Source: Anagrus nilaparvatae (lineage: Eukaryota; Arthropoda; Insecta; Hymenoptera; Mymaridae). Taken from it: a DNA stretch of 64,000 bases. Shown in pieces: positions 13,111-23,856 of the stretch (its first letter is position 1; each line of letters opens with the position of its first letter). Below the pieces are notes generated by a model, which searched no databases, had not been told where the DNA came from, and saw nothing but the letters and a program-made list of their open reading frames with translations. The position numbers were made by a program, and so were the translations under genes. The DNA lies in contig JAKSXM010000007.1 of the NCBI GenBank assembly GCA_022575985.1, positions 60,480,501 to 60,544,500 on the forward strand, in the 5' to 3' direction.

Positions 13111-16100
13111 ATGTCAAAATTAATTTATATCTTAATTTTATTAACAACACTAAACGCAGTTTTAACTTCGACAAATACTAGAAAAAAATCAGTAAATTAC
13201 AGATTACCTAAAAATATCGAGCCAATAAATTATGACATAAAATTAACGCCAATTTTAGAAGAAGATAATTTTGTATTCGATGGTTTACTAAAAATAAAAA
13301 TTCGAGTCTTAGAAAATACAAAAAATGTCGTTTTACACGGTAAAGATTTAACGATAACTGGCGTGATTCTGGTATTTGAAGATTCTATTGATAGTAGCAA
13401 ATATCAAGGAAAGTATAGGTTAAATAAAGAAAAGGAATTTATTAATATAACATTAGATAATGAATTGATCAAAGATAAAAATTATACTATTGAGATCAAT
13501 TACGAAGGAATTTTAAATGACGAACTTAGTGGATTTTACAGAAGTTCGTATTTAAATGAGAAGAAAGAAAAAGTGTAAGCTTTAATTTTTTAATGAAATT
13601 TTTAACTGTAATTAAAAATGATTCAATTTTTATCATTTTAAAAGATGGCTTGCAACGACCCAATTCGAAGCAACTGGAGCTCGTAGGGCATTTCCATGTT
13701 TTGATGAACCAATTTACAGAGCAACATTTGACATTGCCATAACACACGATTCAAAATATAAAGCAATATCAAATATGCCTATAAAAGGCATTGATAATAC
13801 AACAGATTCAACAGAAAATAAAACAACAACGATTTTTCAACAAACCCCTAGAATGTCTAGTTATTTAATAGCTTTTGTTATTTCAGATTTTGAAAGCAAA
13901 TCAGTAAATAATGATACTTTTAGTGTTCATACAAAACCAAATTCGATAAATTTTATAGATTTGGCTTTGACTGAAGGTGAAAAATTATTAAAAGAGATGG
14001 AAAATTTTACTGCTATTCCATTTTCTATAGAAAAAATGGATCAAATTAGTATTCCAGACTTTGCTGCTGGTGCTATGGAAAATTGGGGATTAGTTACCTA
14101 TACGTAATTACTTTGATTTTTAATTACACTGTAACTCTATATTTATTGGATAATTATCAAATTGCAGTGAAAGTTCTTTACTTTATAATGAAAAAGTAAC
14201 GACAACTCCAGAAAAACAAAATATTGTTGGTACAATAGCACATGAATTTGCGCACCAATGGTTTGGTAATTTAGTTAGTCCTAAATGGTGGAAATATCTT
14301 TGGCTGAATGAAGGTTTTGCAACTTTTTTTGGATATTATTTAAATGATAGGGTAAATAAAATGAATTTAATGAGTATTGAACATAATAAGTAGTCTTTCT
14401 GAGCCAAAATAATACTGGGGTGAATGAACCAATTAGTGACCACCCCCATATTAATGCCCAATACCATGTCATTCTTATGGTAAACGAGTGGTCACTAGTA
14501 GGGAAAACTTTGGTCACTAATTGGTACACTCACCCTACTTGTTAGACTGTATCTCCTGATCATGCTCTTGTTAACCTTATTTTGAAGATATTTTAATCAT
14601 TATTTTAGCGAATTGAGGTTTTTACACATTAATCATATATTTTTTTGTCGAAATAAAAAAATTTTTTGGGTATTTTTGGGTAGTTAAAAAAAGCTTTTTG
14701 AAATTAAATTAATGAAAATATGCATTTTAAAATTAACTTCTACAACAAATTACAAATTTTTCTCATATTGGATTAAAGCCAATATATTATAATATACCAA
14801 ATATATACCATTTTATGACATCGTTAAAATTATGTGGTCAATTTTCGTAAAAATGATCGTGGTCAGGAGAATCATACCAAAAAATAGCTAAATTTGGCTT
14901 TATTAAGAAATAAAAAATAAAATTTTAAAAATATTAGATTAATAGATCGTGGAGAATGATTGAGCAATCAGTTGTAAAGAGTATACAAAATGATGCATTT
15001 AAATACGACAGTGGACCTAAAAGTCACCCAATTAATAAAAATGTTGAGAAGCCTGACGAAATATCTAGTATATTTGATTCAATATCATATGCAAAAAGTA
15101 TAAATAATGATTAAATTTTATTTTTATAAATTCATTTTATAGAAATATTTAATACCTACCCTAAAATTTTAGGTGGAGCTATTATTCGTATGATGCAACA
15201 TTTTTTAACAGAAGAAAAATTTAAAAATTGGTTACAAAATTATTTGCATAATTAGTAAGCTTATTTTAAATATTTTTATCTAATAAATGCGACTATTAAC
15301 TTATTGAAAAAATAAAACTCTTTCCAATTATGACACACAAAAAAAAAATTTAATAATTTATCGAGAATATTCCATTTTTTTGTTAATATACAGGACTTGC
15401 GTGAATAGTCTTTCAAAACCAGCTATTTTTTATCAATGATGCAAAAACACCCTTGCAAAAATTTCTCTAAAAATAAGGGTTTTTTTTCCAATTTAAGGGT
15501 TTTACCCTCTCATCAAACTAAGGAAATACTAAAAATATGTATTTCCTTAGTTTTCAGGCTTTTAAGTAAAATTCTTGGTTTTTCGTAGCTATTTTATTTT
15601 TTTTAAACCGATTCCTAACCATAATCCAAAATTAAAAAAAAAAAAGTTATTAATAAATTACTAAACAAGGAATTAAAAATAGTTACGAATTTTTTTTTCA
15701 GTCAAATGTCTAATACAGATTCTGATGATTTATTTAATACATATAATGATAAAATAACTGGTGACCTAGATGAAAAAATTAATTTAACTCAAATAATGGA
15801 TGCATGGGTTAACAAGAAAGGATACCCAATTCTAACTGTTACAAGAAATTATAATGATAGCACAATAATCTTAAAACAAAAACGTTTTTTGTCATACAAA
15901 ACTGACTTAAATACTAGTCATGTATCAGATCCTTGTGAATGGTACATACCAATAAATTATGCTACACAAGCAAATGCTGATTTTCATGATACGAGGGCAA
16001 TGACGTGGTTAACAACTAAACTGAAAATTTTAAATATAACATCAAATTTAACAAATAATGATTGGATTATTTTTAACATTCAACAAACTGGTAGGTGTAT

Positions 16101-17623
16101 AAAAATATACAAAATTCTATTTTTTTTTAATTTGATCAACCCAAATTTTGTTAACTAAAAATTTAAATTTACTAATGTTACCATGCTTATGTTGACCTCA
16201 CAATTCGCTTAAAATGTTGAAAAATTAATATTTTTAAAATAATTTATTTTTTTAAGGTTTTTATCGAGTTAATTATGATGAAAACAATTGGAAATTATTA
16301 ATAAATTTTTTAAATGAAGAAAATGAAAATCATAAAAAAATACACGTACTAAACAGAGCACAACTCATTGATGATGCTAAAGCATTTGTTGAAAAAGATA
16401 TCATAATATTGGATGTTTTATTAAATTTAACTGATTATTTAAGAAATGAAAATGATTACATTGCTTGGTATCCAGCCCATAAAACACTGGAATGGTTAAA
16501 TAAAAAGCTAATTCACACTAAATATTACGAGGACTTTAAGGTAATATCTACAAATTTTAATACTATGCACTATTAAAAATGATTTATTTTATTTTAATAG
16601 AACCACATAATAGACTATACAGCAAAAAAATTATTACAAACTTTTAAATTTCAAGAAAGTAACTGTGATGATCACGTTAGTAAGTTACATAAAATTGCCG
16701 TTATTAATTTAATGTGTAGCTTAGGACATCCAAGATATTTACAAAAGGCAAAAGATAATTTACTCGAATGGATTAGGAATTCTACAACGTTTGTTACATT
16801 AATTGCTTATTTTATTCTATTAAACATGCTATTAAATAATTACATAAAAAATTTTTAGGCTAACACCCGATATGAAAAGAGTTAGTATTTGTAATGGTTT
16901 AAGAACAGCAAGCATGGATCAATGGAATAACACGTTGCAGAAATATTTAAAAGTAAAAGCTGATTTAGGTAAACGTGAAAGTATCAGATTATTTAATTCA
17001 TTAGGTTGTTCGTCAAATAAGAGTATAATAATGAATTTCTTGAAATTGACGATTATTGAAAATTCAACGTTACCTGACACGGATGGTGCAATGTCTTCTA
17101 TTTATCACAATAGTAATGTTGGTGTTGATGCAGTATTAGACTTTATAACTCATAAAACCCTAACATTATTAATTAAATAGTATGAAATTTTGAATATATT
17201 TTAGAAGAAAAAAATTATGTATTTTATTTATGCAATTTTTTAAATTTTTAGCAAAGATATTAATGTTATCAAAAAACATTTAATAGAATTAGGAAAAAGA
17301 ATAACTACGAAAGAACAGATAAAAAAAGTAATTATAAAAATTAGATTTTTTCGAAAAATTAAATTAAAAACTAAAATAAATAGACTAATTAATAAAAAAA
17401 ACTTTTTCAGTTAAAAAAATTTGCTTCGAATCCTGAAATACCAAAATCAATTACATCAGATGCGATAAAACATGCAGAAGAAAATATTAATTGGTTAAAA
17501 AATAATGAACATTACTTAAAAACTTGGTTAAAATTTAATCCTTCTAATTCAGGAGTTCAAAATTTATCTGGATCATTAATTGTTATAATATCAATTTTAT
17601 CTTTGATATTTCTGTTTAGATGA
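13111..17623 (+). CDS. M1 zinc aminopeptidase (aminopeptidase N-like), complete, 11 exons, 939 aa
   Basis: Tandem paralogue of the gene at 3841. Exons: 13111-13574, 13645-14103, 14168-14351, 14938-15097, 15173-15254, 15702-16090, 16257-16540, 16601-16788, 16859-17179, 17252-17327, 17411-17623; total 2820 nt, open throughout. Seven exons (3, 4, 5, 6, 8, 9 and 10) have exactly the same length as in the first gene. Signal peptide at residues 1-20; GAMEN at about 297-301; HEFAH at about 333-337 with Glu at about 356; catalytic Tyr at about 420; hydrophobic C-terminal tail ending at the stop. All M1 active-site residues that I can see are kept, so it should be an active exopeptidase. Junctions differ slightly from the paralogue: exon 2 ends before GTAATT instead of GTAAAT, and exon 4 begins after an ATATTAG acceptor. 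The peptide differs from its neighbour throughout, so this is not a very recent duplicate. Confidence 0.9.
14417..14535. repeat. Small inverted repeat inside intron 3 of the second aminopeptidase
   Basis: ACCAATTAGTGACCA at 14428-14442 is answered by its complement at 14511-14525, with weaker pairing outside. An inner GTGGTCAC copy gives a second possible stem. Likely a small MITE inserted in the 586 bp intron; only the homopolymer-rich remainder of the intron surrounds it. Confidence 0.6.
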
Positions 17624-17720
17624 AATTTCAATTTATATTTATGCAAAAAAAAGTGTTGATAATGCTATTATTAGTATTTTGAAAGAAACAAGATGCTTAA
17701 ATTATAATATACATAATTTA

Positions 17721-17896
17721 TGAGAAAATTAGGAATGAAAAACAAAATCTCTTATGGGAAACATGAGATTGCAAAAAAAATTGCAAGAAATATACTTTAA
17801 AGTTCAGATCTCTCTAACATTACCCACATCAATTATGTCTTACACTAACGTTATTTCCATAAGAGATTTTATTTTTCTTTCCTAAATTTTTCTCAG
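17721..17896. repeat. Palindromic MITE-like element
   Basis: GAGAAAATTAGGAATGAAAA begins the left arm; the right arm, ending about 17896, carries the reverse complement with few changes. Arms are about 38 bp around a ~100 bp non-palindromic core. Confidence 0.65.
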
Positions 17897-17903
17897 TGTG
17901 TTC

Positions 17904-18986
17904 CTCCTGTCAAAATACGGGTTTGGGTGTACTTACGGTTGCGAATACGAGATTTGCTCTAGTATAGGTTTTTGGGACGCTGAACACGAAAATCAGGGTC
18001 TTTTGGTAAAGAAAATGGGGCTTCACCCTTCAATTTACAAAAACTACCCCCAAGAGGGGGTATTTTTTATGTATTCGCGCTCTCAGTCGATAGATTTGTC
18101 AATGAATTGGTTTCTAAAGGTTTTCTGGGTCGCTAATTAAGAATGTCGATGATTTTTTAAGGTAACATTAATATTTCACCCTTAAATTAGCTAAAACTAC
18201 CCCCTAAAAAGGGTGTTTTCGCTATTTTCGCACTTTTTGCGACCAGATTAGGTCCACAATAGTTTTTTGGGTCGCTGAAAACGAATTTTATGGATTTTTT
18301 TATGAATATTTAATATAACACCCCTAAATTAGTTAAAACTACCCCTAAAATGGACGTTTTTGCTATTTCTGCATTTTGTACGCCCAGATTGGGTTCATGG
18401 GGTTTTTTGGGTCGCTGAAAACGAATTTCATGGATTTTTTTGTGAATAATTAATATATCATCCCTAAATTAGCTAAAAATACCCCTAAAATCTATGACCT
18501 AAAAATCACTATGGACCTAATCTGGGCGTACAAAATGCACAAATAGCAAAAACGTCCATTTTAGGGGTAGTTTTAGCTATTTCAGGGGTGATATTTTAAT
18601 TATTCATAAAAAAATCCATGAAATTCGTTTTCAGAAACCCAAAAAACTTTTGTGGACCTAATCTGGTCGCAAAAAGTGCGAAAATAGCGAAAACACCCCT
18701 TTTGGAGGGTAGTTTTAGCTAATTTAAGGGTGAAATATTAATGTTACCTCAAATTAGTGACCCAAAAAACCCTTAGAAACCAATTCTTGGGCATATCTAT
18801 CAACTCAGAACGCAAATATATCAAAAATACACCCTTTTGGGGGTAGTTTTTGCAAATTTAGGGGTGAAGCCCCATTTTCTTTCCCAAATGACCCCGATTT
18901 TCGTGTTCAGCGACCCAAAAAACCTATATTAGAGCAAATCTCGTATTCGCAACCGTAAGTACACCCCCCCCCGTATTTTGACTGGA
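17904..18986. mobile_element. Foldback-type element, ~1.08 kb, arms ~0.5 kb
   Basis: The left half (CCTGTCAAAATACGGG... onward) and right half (ending CCCGTATTTTGACTGGA) are inverted copies over nearly the whole length; the turn is near 18440-18500. Each arm also contains an internal direct repeat of about 125 bp built around GGGTCGCTGAAAACGAATTT and AAAACTACCCCTAAAA. Short open frames inside are accidental. No transposase. Confidence 0.75.
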
Positions 18987-19172
18987 GTATTAATGAAAAT
19001 TCAGTACTTAGTTTGATTGTTCAAAAAGGGTATCGTTATACCTAAAATAACGAATTAATAAATTTTATATAATGAATAATTAAAATTCTAAAAAAATTTT
19101 TACTAAACGAATTTTAATAACTTTTTACTAAATATAATTTTTAAGTTTCATATCTCTGTGTCATTATTGTGA

Positions 19173-19424
19173 TACACACCAAACCTAAAAGAATTTTTTG
19201 TTACCCAGAAAAGAATGATTGTTTATTTAATTCTTTAGAGCGGAATTATTTTGAGGTTAATATTTTTAAAAACAATTATTTTTAATTTAATTTTTTTTGA
19301 ACAGAATTAAAACAAAAATAATTGTTTTTAAAAGAATTAACCTCAAAATAATTCCGCTGTAAATAATTAAATAAACATTCATTCTTCTCTGGGTAACGAA
19401 AAATTCTTTTAGGTTTGGTGTGTA
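19173..19424. mobile_element. MITE, 252 bp, long terminal inverted repeats
   Basis: Ends TACACACCAAACCTAAAAGA / complement. The arms pair for about 115 bp each with few mismatches and short loops. No coding capacity. No clear duplication of flanking bases. Confidence 0.7.
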
Positions 19425-19483
19425 GTAATTAATATTAATTCTTTTTATTTTAAGCTTTTCTCATTAAAAATTACACTGGAAGA

Positions 19484-19770
19484 AAAATCTGGTTTCTGTT
19501 ACTGGAATCCCAATAATAAATGGTTTCAAATGATATAAAACGTAACGAAAAGTAAAAAAAAAATTGTTTTTTCTGTTCAAAAATTTTTCCTAAGTCCTAC
19601 CATACAACGTTGCTGGCATTTTAAATGAGTAAAACTCTTTTTTAATTTTCTTTATACGTTTCAAGACATTTACAATCAATTAAAACAACAACAAAAAATC
19701 CAGCTGCCTTAACTGGAATTCTAGTTGCGACAACCGAACGTTAACCCGAGTTATAACTCGCGTTTTAACT
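19484..19770. repeat. Second copy of the MITE family seen at 11478
   Basis: Inverted halves contain the same core motif (GTTTCAA..ATATAAAACGTAA and its complement TTTATACGTTTCAAGACATT) as the element at 11478-11755, but more diverged. Confidence 0.5.
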
Positions 19771-21343
19771 TTTTTTCAGTGTGATTGTAAAAAAGTTAAT
19801 TAATAAATGATCAAATTTTAATATTTTTTTACTATCATGAGACACTGTTATCAATAAATTCTACACTTGAACTGCCTTAAGGATGATAACTACCAAGCTG
19901 CGGGGATAATAGACATAAGAAACTATTACTCTCTCTTTCTATCATATTACTATAGAAGCGAGAACCTTGCGCGCGCACAACTATACGATAGCATTGTTAA
20001 ATAAATAAAATTTTCGTTATAAACAAACCACCCTAGCCTAAAATAAATTGAATAATTATATATTCTACGATATGTTTTTTATATGTTATAATTTTTTTAT
20101 CAAAAACGATACTCAAATAATACTTTGATTTTTTATTATAAAATGTCGTTCCATAAGAATCACGTGTATAAGATGCTCAAAAATGCAATATTATTTTTAA
20201 TTATTTAATAATGAAGGAGTCACCCTAGGATCTTCTAATTTTAAATAAGTATTTTTTAATATAATTTCTTGTTATATACTAACTTTTATTTAAATCTATA
20301 CTCAAACAAAAAAGGTGAGCAACATCCTTAATTGTGTTTTAAAGAAGCGACAATTTTATTTTTGTTTGATTGATGATCTTAAAATTTTTGTTATCCCATA
20401 AAATTTTTGTTGGTAAAAAGTTTTTGGAGTTAAATATTTTTAACCCGTTCGGGGGGGAGGGGGTTGGTCTACAGGGCCAAGCATTGGTTAAAAACATTTT
20501 TTATATTCATCTTTGGTTACAGCGTCTCAAAAAACATAAGAATATTGAGATATTCAATATAAGAATATTGAACACATTGAGTTTTAATTTTCCTAATAAA
20601 CATATTTTTACCTGTTTGGGGGGGGGGTATGAATGAGGGCACTGGGGTTATCTACAGGGCCAAGCGTTGGTTAAAAACATTTTTTGTATACATTTTTGGT
20701 ATAAGCGTCCCAAAAAACATGAGTATATAGTTCAATTTTCATTTTTCGAAAAAAAAATTTTTTTCACTTTTTGGGGGCATATGGAGGCGCTGGGGGCAAG
20801 TTGGCTAGTTTTTTTGCTTTTCTATATAGCACCACCAAAAACCCCCATACCAGAGGGTCTACCCTCTGGTACATGACTTTTTTTTTGTGTGTCTGTGTTA
20901 TAAATTATAGTACAAGATAAATTGAATATTCTCTTATTTATTAGATAACTTTTTTTTTTCTTGAGCTCAAGCAAAACAATGCAAATAAAATTGACTAGTT
21001 TCTGGCGTAAAAGAAATCCTAATTAATATAACATGGCTTCATGTAATTTAAATGGAGCATTTTTTTACGTTTATTACCAATAAACTACTTGGGGTTAGGT
21101 ATCGTTTTTTATATATTTAAATAGTACTTTACATCGATTAGCAGCTTTTCAAAACATTTTGCAAACTTTGTAAAAAATTAGAAAGCATAAAAATCAAAAT
21201 TTCCATGTTATTTAAATGGGAAAATTCAGGTTCATTCTTACAGGCTCGTGATTTTGAAAAGCAAAATCCTCGGAGCTGGGGACTTTTCTTGATCAAAAGT
21301 TCACGAAAAGTTTTTCTTAAAACCCTAATTTTGGGTCCACTCT
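19771..21343. other. Intergenic, repeats only
   Basis: Contains a G-rich direct repeat (20440-20725) and a short hairpin CCAGAGGGT/ACCCTCTGG near 20850-20870. No gene seen. Confidence 0.5.
20440..20725 (+). repeat. Direct repeat of ~105 bp, two copies
   Basis: CTACAGGGCCAAGCATTGGT (near 20470) recurs as CTACAGGGCCAAGCGTTGGT near 20652, each followed by TAAAAACATTTTTT and, ~40 bp on, by AAAAAACAT. A poly-G run precedes both copies. Confidence 0.6.
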
Positions 21344-21674
21344 AATATATATATTAGACTGCCAAAAAAAAATCGACTTTTTGATTTTTTAAGGTGCTCA
21401 AGCGTTTTTGGATGTCATTTAATGAAAATATAAGTTCTACGTAAACCGTATCTAAAAATATTTAGTCGTTGGACAGCGCCAAAGCATTTTCGATTTTTGA
21501 AAATGGGCTCAGGAACGTCGGGAGGGACTAAAGCTACTAAACTTAAAAGGCAACGTAAAAACAAAATTTCGGGGGGTATTTCATAGTTTTTTTGTTCGCT
21601 AAAAACGACGGAAACATTTATTTTGAATTATTTCTTTAAGGCAAAATGTTATGAGCTAATTTCAGTGGTAAAAA
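21344..21674. mobile_element. Left part of a ~2.45 kb long-inverted-repeat transposon, split by the Polinton
   Basis: The segment starts with AATATATATATTAGACTGCC and runs to the Polinton insertion point. It is the near-identical reverse complement of about 40730-41064. Its continuation lies at 38939, on the other side of the Polinton. Bases 21669-21674 (TAAAAA) are the left target-site duplication. Confidence 0.85.
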
Positions 21675-21743
21675 AGTAGATAAGCAAAGTCGGTTCTACC
21701 TCACTCAGGTTCTACCTCACCCAGGACCTCCCTCAGAGGAGAC
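21675..21743. repeat. Polinton left terminal inverted repeat
   Basis: 69 bases identical to the reverse complement of 38864-38932. Inside this the two termini stay related but differ by indels: both contain GAGGGAGGT/ACCTCCCTC and TACCCCAGAGG-type units, with more unit copies at the right end, followed by TGTCGGTAATG. Confidence 0.92.
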
Positions 21744-21833
21744 ATACCCCAGAGGATGTGTCGGTAATGTAGGGTTGAGTCGGTAAGGTAGGGTAAAGTC
21801 GATAATGTAGATTGATGTTGGTAAAAAAAATTT

Positions 21834-21918
21834 CGCTGTGGGCAGGGTTCGAACCTGCGCGGGTTTTTGTTAACCCATTGCCCTCGATAGCAACCCTTAA
21901 CCACTTGGATACCACAGC
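21834..21918 (-). tRNA. tRNA-Ser-like gene (anticodon probably CGA) inside the Polinton, possibly a pseudogene
   Basis: Read on the minus strand, 85 nt: acceptor GCTGTGG pairs perfectly with CCACAGC, discriminator G; D-arm with AAGTGGTTAA loop; a long variable arm (GGGTT/AACCC type) as in tRNA-Ser; T-arm GCAGG-TTCGAAC-CCTGC perfect (B box GGTTCGAACC). A run of eight T follows on the transcribed strand within 4 nt, a pol III terminator. The anticodon arm is irregular: GTTGC/GCAAT can pair but leaves an 8-nt loop TATCGAGG instead of 7, so the anticodon is uncertain and the gene may be inactive in translation. A CCA end is not encoded. It sits only about 90 bp inside the left terminal repeat. 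Confidence 0.75.
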
Positions 21919-21934
21919 ATATGTAATAATAGAG

Positions 21935-21970
21935 CACTAACACGACCTAAGTAATTAGGTCTTGTTAGTG
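21935..21970. repeat. Short hairpin upstream of the tRNA-like gene
   Basis: Two 16-nt arms (CACTAACACGACCTAA and a complement with one mismatch) around GTAA. It lies 17 bp upstream of the tRNA-like gene relative to its transcription. Function unknown. Confidence 0.6.
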
Positions 21971-22047
21971 ATCTTTTATGTGTGAAGGGTGGGGGTAAAA
22001 ATAAAAAGAATCGAATAGAATTAATAAATTTATTTATAAAAATTACA

Positions 22048-22683
22048 TTATTTTTTTGCTTTTTTAATACTTTTAGATTTATTTTGTACTTTCTTAAGTT
22101 TTGGTTTGACTTGAGTTTCCACTTTTAGTTCATTTCTCTTTTGAATTATATTGTAGAAACCATATGAGATGAGTATCATTTCTTTTTCAATAGGTGTTGT
22201 AGCATTTTCTATAATTTTTTTCTCTACATCATCAGGTGAATCATCTGCATTCAATAGTGAAAGAAATTTTTCATAAGCTTCTTTAACTTCTGGAATTCTA
22301 CTGCTTATTTGATCGTGATAGTATTCGATAGTTGGATATGCTTTTTGTAGAAGCTTAGCTGACTCAGTTGATAGAGTTATTTTGAAACCTTTTTGAGTAA
22401 ATCTAACCCCATCATAAAAACCAATAAGAGTTTTTGAAATTTTTATTCCTCCATCTAATTCTGGCCAAGTTTTGTTTGGACCTACACCCATAGTTATTCC
22501 AGTGTGAACATAATCATCTAGATTTATTGAACAAAATTGTTGTAAAGCTTTCAATGAAAATATGGTCTCATTATCCTTTGAATTGTTTATTGCTGTTATT
22601 AACAAATGTACATTTGGAATAATATGTATACCGAGGTGAAGGTCTACACCAGACCCCAATGAAATCGAAATGTTATTAATCAT
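22048..22683 (-). CDS. Polinton conserved-position hypothetical protein, 211 aa
   Basis: I do not recognise this family. The start chosen is the ATG at 22683, two bases after an intron acceptor (TTTTTACAG); the frame further upstream opens only from a non-ATG codon and crosses a good donor (GTAAAT at 22745), so 22685-22745 is read as a 61 bp intron in the 5' leader. A TATA box and initiator lie correctly upstream (22875-22906). The protein has an N-terminal Gly-rich segment (SLGSGVDLHLG), a mixed central part and a Lys-rich C-terminus (KPKLKKVQNKSKSIKKAKK), suggesting nucleic acid binding or nuclear localisation. It is the gene closest to the left terminus, transcribed toward it. Confidence 0.75.
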   Translation of the reverse strand: MINNISISLGSGVDLHLGIHIIPNVHLLITAINNSKDNETIFSLKALQQFCSINLDDYVHTGITMGVGPNKTWPELDGGIKISKTLIGFYDGVRFTQKGFKITLSTESAKLLQKAYPTIEYYHDQISSRIPEVKEAYEKFLSLLNADDSPDDVEKKIIENATTPIEKEMILISYGFYNIIQKRNELKVETQVKPKLKKVQNKSKSIKKAKK

Positions 22684-22869
22684 TCTGTAAAAATAAAAGG
22701 ATATAAATATTGAATTTAAAAATAATTTCGAAAAATTATATTTACTTAATGAAATTGCTCTAGAAGAAGTCAACTTGGTGATTCTGCAGTTGCTCAAGAA
22801 AAAGTCAAGTCGTATACACAATCTGGTGGATTTCCAGAGAGAGCTGTTTACACAAGCCCTGATCAAAGC

Positions 22870-22906
22870 AGGAATGAGAATTTATTTTAAAGAAATTTAA
22901 TTTATA
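22870..22906 (-). promoter_or_regulatory. Core promoter of the 211-aa gene
   Basis: On the minus strand TATAAATT starts at 22906 and TCATTC has its A at 22875, 31 bp downstream. An AGTGGGGATAAC motif lies just upstream (about 22909-22920). The transcript would carry the leader intron 22685-22745. Confidence 0.65.
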
Positions 22907-23029
22907 ATGTTATCCCCACTTTTTTTATACCCCTACCTGTTTTTTTTATCCCCTCCAAAGAAATTAAAAGGAGATGAGAAATAAATAAAAAAGATATAGG
23001 TTATATTTTTGTTTTATTGATAAAAAAAA
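22907..23029. other. Short intergenic segment with GGGGATA-type motifs
   Basis: Between the 211-aa and 249-aa genes. It holds three related pyrimidine-rich strings on the + strand (TATCCCCACT, TATACCCCTACC, TATCCCCTCC), i.e. repeated AGGGGATA-like boxes on the minus strand, upstream of the 22906 TATA box. Confidence 0.45.
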
Positions 23030-23779
23030 TTACATATTCATAGTTTCCATACAATATTTACACTCCTTTATCATAGGAGTAACACGTTTATCTGAATGAT
23101 CATGTATTCTACATCTAACACACATAAAAATATCACAATCAATTTTATAATGTTCGGGCATTTTATCCCATGCAGCGTCAACATTTTCTGCAGCCACATT
23201 TACAATAAATTCTTTAGGCAAGTTTGCAATATCTTCAGTTTCCATTAAAGAAAGTTGTTTTAATTTACCATAAATTTCAAAAGATCGTTCTAAACAAGGT
23301 TTATTTATATTTAAATATTTTTCAAGCAATAACACATTGTACACTGCACAAACCATATTCGAATATTGATGATGTTTACATAAATAGTCTGGAATCCGCC
23401 ATTTTTTTAATGCTTTTAAAGTCGGACATTTTGAAATATCTTCTAAATTAACAACGTTATTAAAATATTTTTCAAGCCACTTAACTTTCTGCAAACCTTT
23501 TACATAAATTTTATCTGCATCAGATAAAGCAGATTTTAAAATACTTTCAACTTGATTATATGGAATATCACCAGATTCCCACGTCATTGTTAGATAATTT
23601 TTTTCCAGCCAATTATTTTCTACTCTGCAGCGTATAGGAAGATCGAACCAGTGACATGGTGGCTTGAACACGAAGACATCTGGTGTTTGACGACTTCCTA
23701 GTTGTAAAATCGCCAATTCCTTGATAGCGAATTCGTTGGAGGTGAGCTTGAAAGACTGGAAGTCAACGATGTACTCCAT
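23030..23779 (-). CDS. Polinton 249-aa protein, RNase H/exonuclease-like N-terminus
   Basis: The N-terminus (MEYIVDFQSFK, acidic residue after a hydrophobic strand, then KELAIL) resembles a widespread Polinton-associated family whose start looks like the first strand of a DEDD exonuclease / RNase H fold; the usual second acidic residue reads Gln here (DFQ), so enzymatic activity is doubtful. Middle: KIYVKGLQKVKWLEKYF and a His/Cys stretch (CKHHQYSNMVCAVYNVL). C-terminus: CVRCRIHDH...CKYC, a possible zinc ribbon. Start at 23779 is the first ATG after an initiator only 11 nt upstream. It lies downstream of the capsid genes on the same strand. Family recognition is from memory of the pattern; function is inference. 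Confidence 0.72.
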   Translation of the reverse strand: MEYIVDFQSFKLTSNEFAIKELAILQLGSRQTPDVFVFKPPCHWFDLPIRCRVENNWLEKNYLTMTWESGDIPYNQVESILKSALSDADKIYVKGLQKVKWLEKYFNNVVNLEDISKCPTLKALKKWRIPDYLCKHHQYSNMVCAVYNVLLLEKYLNINKPCLERSFEIYGKLKQLSLMETEDIANLPKEFIVNVAAENVDAAWDKMPEHYKIDCDIFMCVRCRIHDHSDKRVTPMIKECKYCMETMNM

Positions 23780-23784
23780 GGTGA

Positions 23785-23824
23785 GAGAATGAGGAATTTC
23801 TTCAAGATCTTTGTCTTTTATATA
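23785..23824 (-). promoter_or_regulatory. Core promoter of the 249-aa gene
   Basis: TATATAAAAG begins at 23824 (TATAAAAG at 23822); TCATTC has its A at 23790, 32 bp from TATAAAAG. GAGTGGGGATAAC directly precedes the TATA box, as at the 211-aa gene. Confidence 0.72.
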
Positions 23825-23856
23825 GTTATCCCCACTCTTTTTAGTTCCCCCACTCC

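Noticed and set aside
17898..18140. 80-codon plus-strand frame
   Set aside because: It lies within the arm of a foldback repeat and has no recognisable content.
22684..22866. An extended N-terminus for the 211-aa Polinton protein (frame open to 22866)
   Set aside because: It lacks an ATG and crosses a good GT-AG intron (22685-22745) that lies in a leader correctly placed below a TATA/initiator; the ATG at 22683 is the better start.
22697..22890. A plus-strand open stretch of ~60 codons with a leucine-rich helix-like pattern opposite that leader
   Set aside because: No start codon near its beginning and it lies antisense in a promoter/leader region; probably chance.
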